This document shows positions 60,636 through 61,827 of a stretch of DNA of 61,827 bases, piece after piece. This DNA comes from Candidatus Aminicenantes bacterium JdFR-78 (GTDB lineage Bacteria > Acidobacteriota > Aminicenantia > JdFR-78). Within the stretch, counting starts at the first letter, position 1. Each line of letters starts with the position of its first letter. The notes under the pieces are model-generated. The model was not told the origin of the DNA and made no database searches. It saw only the letters and a list, made by a program, of their open reading frames with translations. The position numbers and the translations under genes are program-made. The DNA is taken from positions 1 to 61,827 of the forward strand of contig MTON01000028.1 in assembly GCA_002010665.1 (NCBI GenBank). Direction: 5' to 3'.

Positions 60636-61827
60636 TTAATTTTCTCCCTTTGATGATGCTCTCACGGCTCTTCCATGAGCCCATGTTTTTATCTTTTTGA
60701 TTTGCTCAGCCATTGTGGTGGAAAGTGGGACAGTTTGAGAAAACACTTTAAATAAATCATCTTCGTTTAGAGGTCTTCCTTGGTTAAAGGCTTCGTACAT
60801 CGCAGAAATTATTGCCTGTTCAATTTCTGCCCCACTCCATCCCTTTGCTATTTTAGCCAGTTGATTTAAATCAAATTTTGAAACATCATTATTCCTTTTT
60901 GCTAAATGAATTCTAAAGATTTCTTCCCTTTCTTCTTCACTGGGGAGATCAATAAAAAATATCTGATCAAACCTGCCTCTTCTCAAAAGCTCAGCTGGTA
61001 AAAGGTCAATCCGATTCGCTGTTGCCCCTACAAAAACCTGAGAGTCATGTTCCTGCATCCAGGTTAAAAAATATCCAAAAATTCGTGAAGCCGAACCCTC
61101 TGCACTTTTATAATTTATTCCACTTTCAATTTCGTCTATCCATAAAATTGCAGGAGCTACAGAATCTATTGTATTTAATGCTCGAATAAAGGCTTCCTCT
61201 GGAACACCTGCAATTCCAGAGTAAACCAAATTCATATCAAGACGAAAAAGAGGTAAGTTCCAAAGGGATGAAATTGCTTTTATTGATATACTTTTTCCAC
61301 ATCCACTAACTCCCATTACAAGTAAGCCACGCGGGGGAGTAAGGCCAAATTTCTGAGCTTCTGGGGTGAAAGCTTTTTCTCTCTTTTTAAGCCAATCCTT
61401 TAATACATCAAGACCTCCAATATCATTTATGCTTATTTTTTGTGGAACAAATTCTAAAACACCCTCTTTTAAGATTAATTGCTTTTTCTCTTCATGAAGT
61501 ATTCCGAGGAGTGATTTATCTATAACCTTCTTGTCATGAAAGGCTTTTAAATAAGCTCTTCGAGCTTCATCATATGTTAAGCCTTGAACAGCTATTATTA
61601 GATCCTTCTTGTCTTTTTCTGTTAAATCAATGTATATTCCTTTTTGAACCATTTCCGTAAGTATTTCGTCAAGTAATTTTTCAAGTTCATTTAAGTCCGG
61701 TAAACCAAAATTAATGACCTCTACTTCTTTTTTCAATTCCTGAGGAAGATAAAGAAAGGGTGATATAAGAAAAAGAAACTTATTTTTGTCTCTTAGACTA
61801 TAATATAAATCCCTTAATTTCCTGACC
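60636..61827 (-). CDS. Ycf46-like AAA ATPase, 5' end beyond the right edge
   Basis: The open frame runs from the window end (61826) to a TAA at 60636 without a stop, so at least 396 residues are visible and the true start lies outside; a TTG at 61736 is internal. The visible N-terminal part SPFLYLPQELKKEV and GLPDLNELEKLLDEIL fits the Ycf46 N-terminal domain. The AAA core has Walker A GVSGCGKS, LDMNLVYSGIAGVPEE, Walker B ILWIDEIES, RRGRFDQIFF and a C-terminal lid with GWSGAEIEQAI. The following genes suggest work on a membrane-linked target. Confidence 0.8.
   Translation of the reverse strand, partial: VRKLRDLYYSLRDKNKFLFLISPFLYLPQELKKEVEVINFGLPDLNELEKLLDEILTEMVQKGIYIDLTEKDKKDLIIAVQGLTYDEARRAYLKAFHDKKVIDKSLLGILHEEKKQLILKEGVLEFVPQKISINDIGGLDVLKDWLKKREKAFTPEAQKFGLTPPRGLLVMGVSGCGKSISIKAISSLWNLPLFRLDMNLVYSGIAGVPEEAFIRALNTIDSVAPAILWIDEIESGINYKSAEGSASRIFGYFLTWMQEHDSQVFVGATANRIDLLPAELLRRGRFDQIFFIDLPSEEEREEIFRIHLAKRNNDVSKFDLNQLAKIAKGWSGAEIEQAIISAMYEAFNQGRPLNEDDLFKVFSQTVPLSTTMAEQIKKIKTWAHGRAVRASSKGEN

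Noticed and set aside
1-61827. CRISPR arrays, tRNA or rRNA genes, insertion sequences
   Set aside because: No regular 23-40 base direct repeats, no tRNA-like cloverleaf with CCA-type ends, and no transposase-like product was found on reading either strand.

Overview
This window is AT-rich, densely packed bacterial chromosome with about 56 protein genes, very short intergenic gaps (none above 300 bases), and no rRNA, tRNA, CRISPR array or insertion sequence that I can see. Four tandem GWxTD-domain envelope genes, secreted TPR proteins, a DUF4139 protein, TAT-exported phosphodiesterases and a glucosylglycerate-synthase-like enzyme suggest an uncultured Acidobacteriota-type lineage such as Candidatus Aminicenantes. 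That assignment is inference from gene content; there is no rRNA to confirm it.

Layout. 1-120: 3' end of an unknown gene. 178-6275 (minus): acyl-CoA carboxyltransferase, transaldolase, fumarylacetoacetase-family enzyme, fibronectin-III lipoprotein, HslU and HslV. 6334-9697 (plus): a divergently transcribed module of a PTS EIIA-like protein, a PII-like protein and two CPA2-type antiporters. 9712-16239: ThiD, a DUF4139 secreted protein, TsaC, a GT81-like glycosyltransferase, a DUF362 ferredoxin protein and an alanine racemase with a twin-arginine-like leader. 16337-26432 (plus): the GWxTD/TPR envelope cluster, including one gene broken by a single in-frame TAA and, upstream of that gene, an 11-bp-periodic operator resembling a Pho box. 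26456-32992 (minus): an EMC3/Oxa1-like membrane protein, a 61-aa ribbon-helix-helix-like protein and three alkaline-phosphatase-superfamily phosphodiesterases.

33066-39796 (plus): a purine operon purB-purS-purQ-purL-purM-purN behind a near-consensus sigma-70 promoter. A four-helix-bundle (S23/IVP) gene flanked by 33-bp inverted repeats sits between purL and purM, and a large palindrome lies at the 3' end of purM. 39822-46944 (plus): TyrS, a thioredoxin-like protein, an Ogg2-type glycosylase, a small winged-helix protein, an FMN-binding protein, a GAF-PAS-PAS-GGDEF cyclase, an M20 deacylase and an isocitrate-dehydrogenase-family enzyme. 47010-53975 (plus): ftsH-folP-cdaA-cdaR-glmM-ugd, linking membrane proteolysis, folate, c-di-AMP and amino-sugar/UDP-glucuronate supply. 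53950-55917 (minus): an unknown protein and NagZ. 56039-58839 (plus): two paralogous secreted TIM-barrel hydrolase-like proteins. 58854-61827 (minus): a three-gene operon of a Ycf46-like AAA ATPase that runs off the right edge, an Ig-like/multi-TM protein and a deoxyhypusine-synthase-like protein.

Main themes are cell-envelope biogenesis, ion homeostasis with possible nucleotide signalling (CdaA, PII-like, GGDEF), and purine synthesis. The best candidates for undescribed biology are the GWxTD/TPR plus EMC3-like/phosphodiesterase block with its Pho-box-like operator, the EIIA/PII-like/double-antiporter module, and the AAA/Ig-TM/DHS-like operon.
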